A DNA stretch of 40,717 nt from the NCBI GenBank assembly GCA_963632825.1, contig CAVGWF010000010.1:1-40717 (forward strand), read 5' to 3'. The notes under the pieces are model-generated. The model was not told where the DNA came from and searched no databases. It saw only the letters and a program-made list of their open reading frames with translations. The DNA is from F23-B02 sp963632825. Lineage in GTDB: Bacteria > Bacillota > Clostridia > Oscillospirales > Oscillospiraceae. The position numbers were made by a program, and so were the translations under genes. Positions 39,259 to 40,717 of the stretch are shown here, piece after piece (position 1 is the first letter of the stretch; the number at the start of each line of letters is the position of its first letter).

Positions 39259-40155
39259 ATGAGCAATCTCAGGAAAATGAGCGATGCCGAGCTGTCAAAG
39301 GCGTTAGGCAGATATCAGACGCTTGAACGCGCAGGACAGATTATCGGTCTTATTCTCGTCGCGGCGGGAGCGGCGGTGGCTTTTATAAAGCACGAGCTGT
39401 GGCTGTTTGCGGGGCTGTTTTTCGCGGGTGTCATCGTGATCGTGATCGTCTGTACCGTTATAAACGCAAAGAAAAACGCACTTTTGAACCTCAATCTCGG
39501 CGACTTTTTCCACGCCGAGCTCATGAGCGCCTTCGGTCCGGGAACGGCGGCGCCGGCCATGCCGATAAATACGGCATATATAAAAGGCGCGGAGCTCATA
39601 AACCAGTGCTGGGAAGGCGGCGATATAACGAACTTCTTTGAGGGCGAGCATGCCGGTATTCGCTTTTCGGTCGCAAATGTCATGCTCGACCATCTTGTCG
39701 AGGAACGCTCGGGGCCGGATAACGACAACTGGATGAACAAGACCGTTACCGTTTTCAGAGGCATCGTCATACGCTGCGCCGGTATATGCGACGCAAACCT
39801 CGATATCAGCATCACCGACCGCTATCAGGAATCTCCCCCGAAGGGCGATGTTTCCGACCCTGCGGTGTTCGCGGAGCGCTTTAAAACTCTCACCTCCGAT
39901 GGACGCGAGGCGGCAGCCCTCGTAACGTCGGAGCTGCGCGCGCTGTGCTCGGAGCTTGAAAAAACCGCAGGCGGCATGGTCTGCGCTCTTGTGCTCAAAA
40001 ACGGCGAGGCGGCGGCAGCGCTCAACACGGGCTACCAGTTTTCAAATGTTCCGCCGAACACCGACCTCAGAGACATAGACGGCGTGCGCCGTGCCTACAT
40101 CGAATCTATTGGCACGATGAAAGCTCTTCTCGATATTCTGAAAAATCATCTGTAA
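39259..40155 (+). CDS. DUF3137-like membrane protein
   Basis: Protein of 298 residues with two membrane helices (about 26-43 and 48-67) after a charged N-terminus, and a cytosolic C-terminal domain. The segments YIKGAELINQCWEGGDITNFFEGEHAGIRFSVANV, TVFRGIVIRCAG and DPAVFAERFKTLTSDGREAAALVTSELRALCSEL follow the pattern of DUF3137 proteins. The function of that family is not known. The one-base gap to the lipoprotein gene implies a joint role at the membrane. A terminator follows. Confidence 0.75.
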   Translation: MSNLRKMSDAELSKALGRYQTLERAGQIIGLILVAAGAAVAFIKHELWLFAGLFFAGVIVIVIVCTVINAKKNALLNLNLGDFFHAELMSAFGPGTAAPAMPINTAYIKGAELINQCWEGGDITNFFEGEHAGIRFSVANVMLDHLVEERSGPDNDNWMNKTVTVFRGIVIRCAGICDANLDISITDRYQESPPKGDVSDPAVFAERFKTLTSDGREAAALVTSELRALCSELEKTAGGMVCALVLKNGEAAAALNTGYQFSNVPPNTDLRDIDGVRRAYIESIGTMKALLDILKNHL

Positions 40156-40158
40156 CCC

Positions 40159-40191
40159 AAAAACCGTGAGGCTCAAAGCCTCACGGTTTTT
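40159..40191. terminator. Bidirectional intrinsic terminator
   Basis: Stem AAAAACCGTGAGGC/GCCTCACGGTTTTT with a 5-base loop between the convergent stops at 40155 and 40197. Confidence 0.92.
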
Positions 40192-40196
40192 TCACA

Positions 40197-40717
40197 TCAT
40201 TTCTCCTTTTTTATCGTGTACAGGGCGCTGCCGAAGTCGCCGAACATGTGGAGCTTATTGTTGTAGCCCGTCCCGAGGAACTGGTTATTGAGCCCTATGC
40301 CGGACATGAGCGCGGCACCGGAGGCCGTAAAGTCCTCCGCGCCGTCGGGCATGGTGAATAGCTTGTTCGCCGTGCGCAGTATAACGCCGTCGGGGTGAAG
40401 CTCCACGGGCGTTACATGCTTAACAAGACCGCCGAGGCGCTTTATAAACAGGCTCTGCTTTTTGCAGACAAGGTGGTATCTCGCCTTGGGCTCAAGCCCA
40501 CGCACCGAGAGGGAGTCGTAGCCCTCGGAGGCTGTGCACAGCTTCTGAAAATGCCCGACTATGTGCTCCCTTCCGTCCTTTGACGATACCTGCCAGTGCA
40601 CCTTGTTGTCCTTGTGCTCGTCAAAGCGGTAAAACCTGCCGTACTGGAGCGTTCTGCGGTGTGCCTTGTAATAGGCTATCTGCCCGCGCAGCTCCCTGAG
40701 CTCTGCCTGCGTCATGT
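40197..40717 (-). CDS. Alpha-galactosidase (GH36), C-terminal part only
   Basis: The last about 173 codons of a gene running off the right edge. The visible part matches the end of GH36 alpha-galactosidases: LQYGRFYRFDEH, the WQVSSKDGREHIVGHFQ strand region, the beta-sandwich SVRGLEPKARYHL and the final SGAALMSGIGLNNQF. These enzymes remove alpha-1,6-linked galactose from raffinose-type sugars and galactomannans. The catalytic (beta/alpha)8 domain lies outside the window, so activity cannot be judged. A Met codon lies at 40715, but by family comparison it is internal. Confidence 0.8.
   Translation of the reverse strand, partial: MTQAELRELRGQIAYYKAHRRTLQYGRFYRFDEHKDNKVHWQVSSKDGREHIVGHFQKLCTASEGYDSLSVRGLEPKARYHLVCKKQSLFIKRLGGLVKHVTPVELHPDGVILRTANKLFTMPDGAEDFTASGAALMSGIGLNNQFLGTGYNNKLHMFGDFGSALYTIKKEK

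Noticed and set aside
1..40717. tRNA, rRNA, insertion sequences, integrases and phage genes
   Set aside because: No tRNA cloverleaf, rRNA segment, transposase or integrase motif was recognised in the window.

Overview
The window reads as chromosomal DNA from an anaerobic, endospore-forming, Gram-positive gut-type clostridium, probably Oscillospiraceae/Ruminococcaceae-like. The signs are sporulation genes (spoIIID, spoVAD, spoVAE), several secreted proteins with C-terminal SLH cell-wall-binding domains, oxygen-sensitive enzyme families (2-hydroxyacyl-CoA dehydratase/benzoyl-CoA reductase type, radical SAM, HypB), moderately GC-rich coding DNA with AT-rich sigma-A-type promoters, and a short inverted-repeat element ending in CTCCCTTGTGTAAAGGGAG-like sequence. 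Taxonomy is inferred from gene content only.

Layout, left to right. 1-2720 (-) is the 5' part of a large secreted VWA-domain surface protein running off the left edge. 2721-3249 is non-coding and holds its promoter and leader, a composite inverted-repeat element and a terminator. 3250-12842 (-) is one tightly packed seven-gene run. In transcription order it encodes a CitB-type response regulator, an HPt phosphotransfer protein, an ICMT-like membrane methyltransferase, a GH3-family acyl-adenylating enzyme, a 7TM hybrid histidine kinase, an O-antigen-ligase-like membrane protein and a secreted SLH lipase-like hydrolase. 13022-13342 (+) is a small hypothetical gene. 13379-15264 (-) pairs a membrane-anchored solute-binding protein with an orphan HypB GTPase. 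15494-20959 (+) is a 1821-residue GLUG-repeat SLH protein.

21097-24376 (-) is a four-gene operon: two 2-hydroxyacyl-CoA dehydratase/BcrB-BcrC-type subunits, a 52-residue membrane microprotein and a zinc-ribbon protein. A perfect TGTGA-N6-TCACA palindrome lies just downstream of its promoter. 24627-27803 (-) is a Cys-rich SLH protein. 28015-29736 (+) is spoIIID-spoVAD-spoVAE with no spoVAC. 29770-30690 (-) is a nitrilase. 30800-35609 (-) is the lower-glycolysis operon pgk-tpiA-gpmI-eno, preceded by trmL. 36351-38430 (+) holds a PflX-like radical SAM protein, an FMN-dependent alpha-hydroxy-acid oxidising enzyme and a 40-residue ORF. 38538-40155 (+) is a lipoprotein plus a DUF3137-like membrane protein. 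40197-40717 (-) is the C-terminal end of a GH36-type alpha-galactosidase.

The most unusual parts are (i) the self-contained His-Asp-His-Asp phosphorelay packed together with a GH3 enzyme, a small methyltransferase-like membrane protein and cell-envelope genes, and (ii) the dehydratase/reductase-type operon with its microprotein, zinc ribbon and Crp/Fnr- or Rex-like operator. Functions are inferred from motifs read by eye; no database search was possible.
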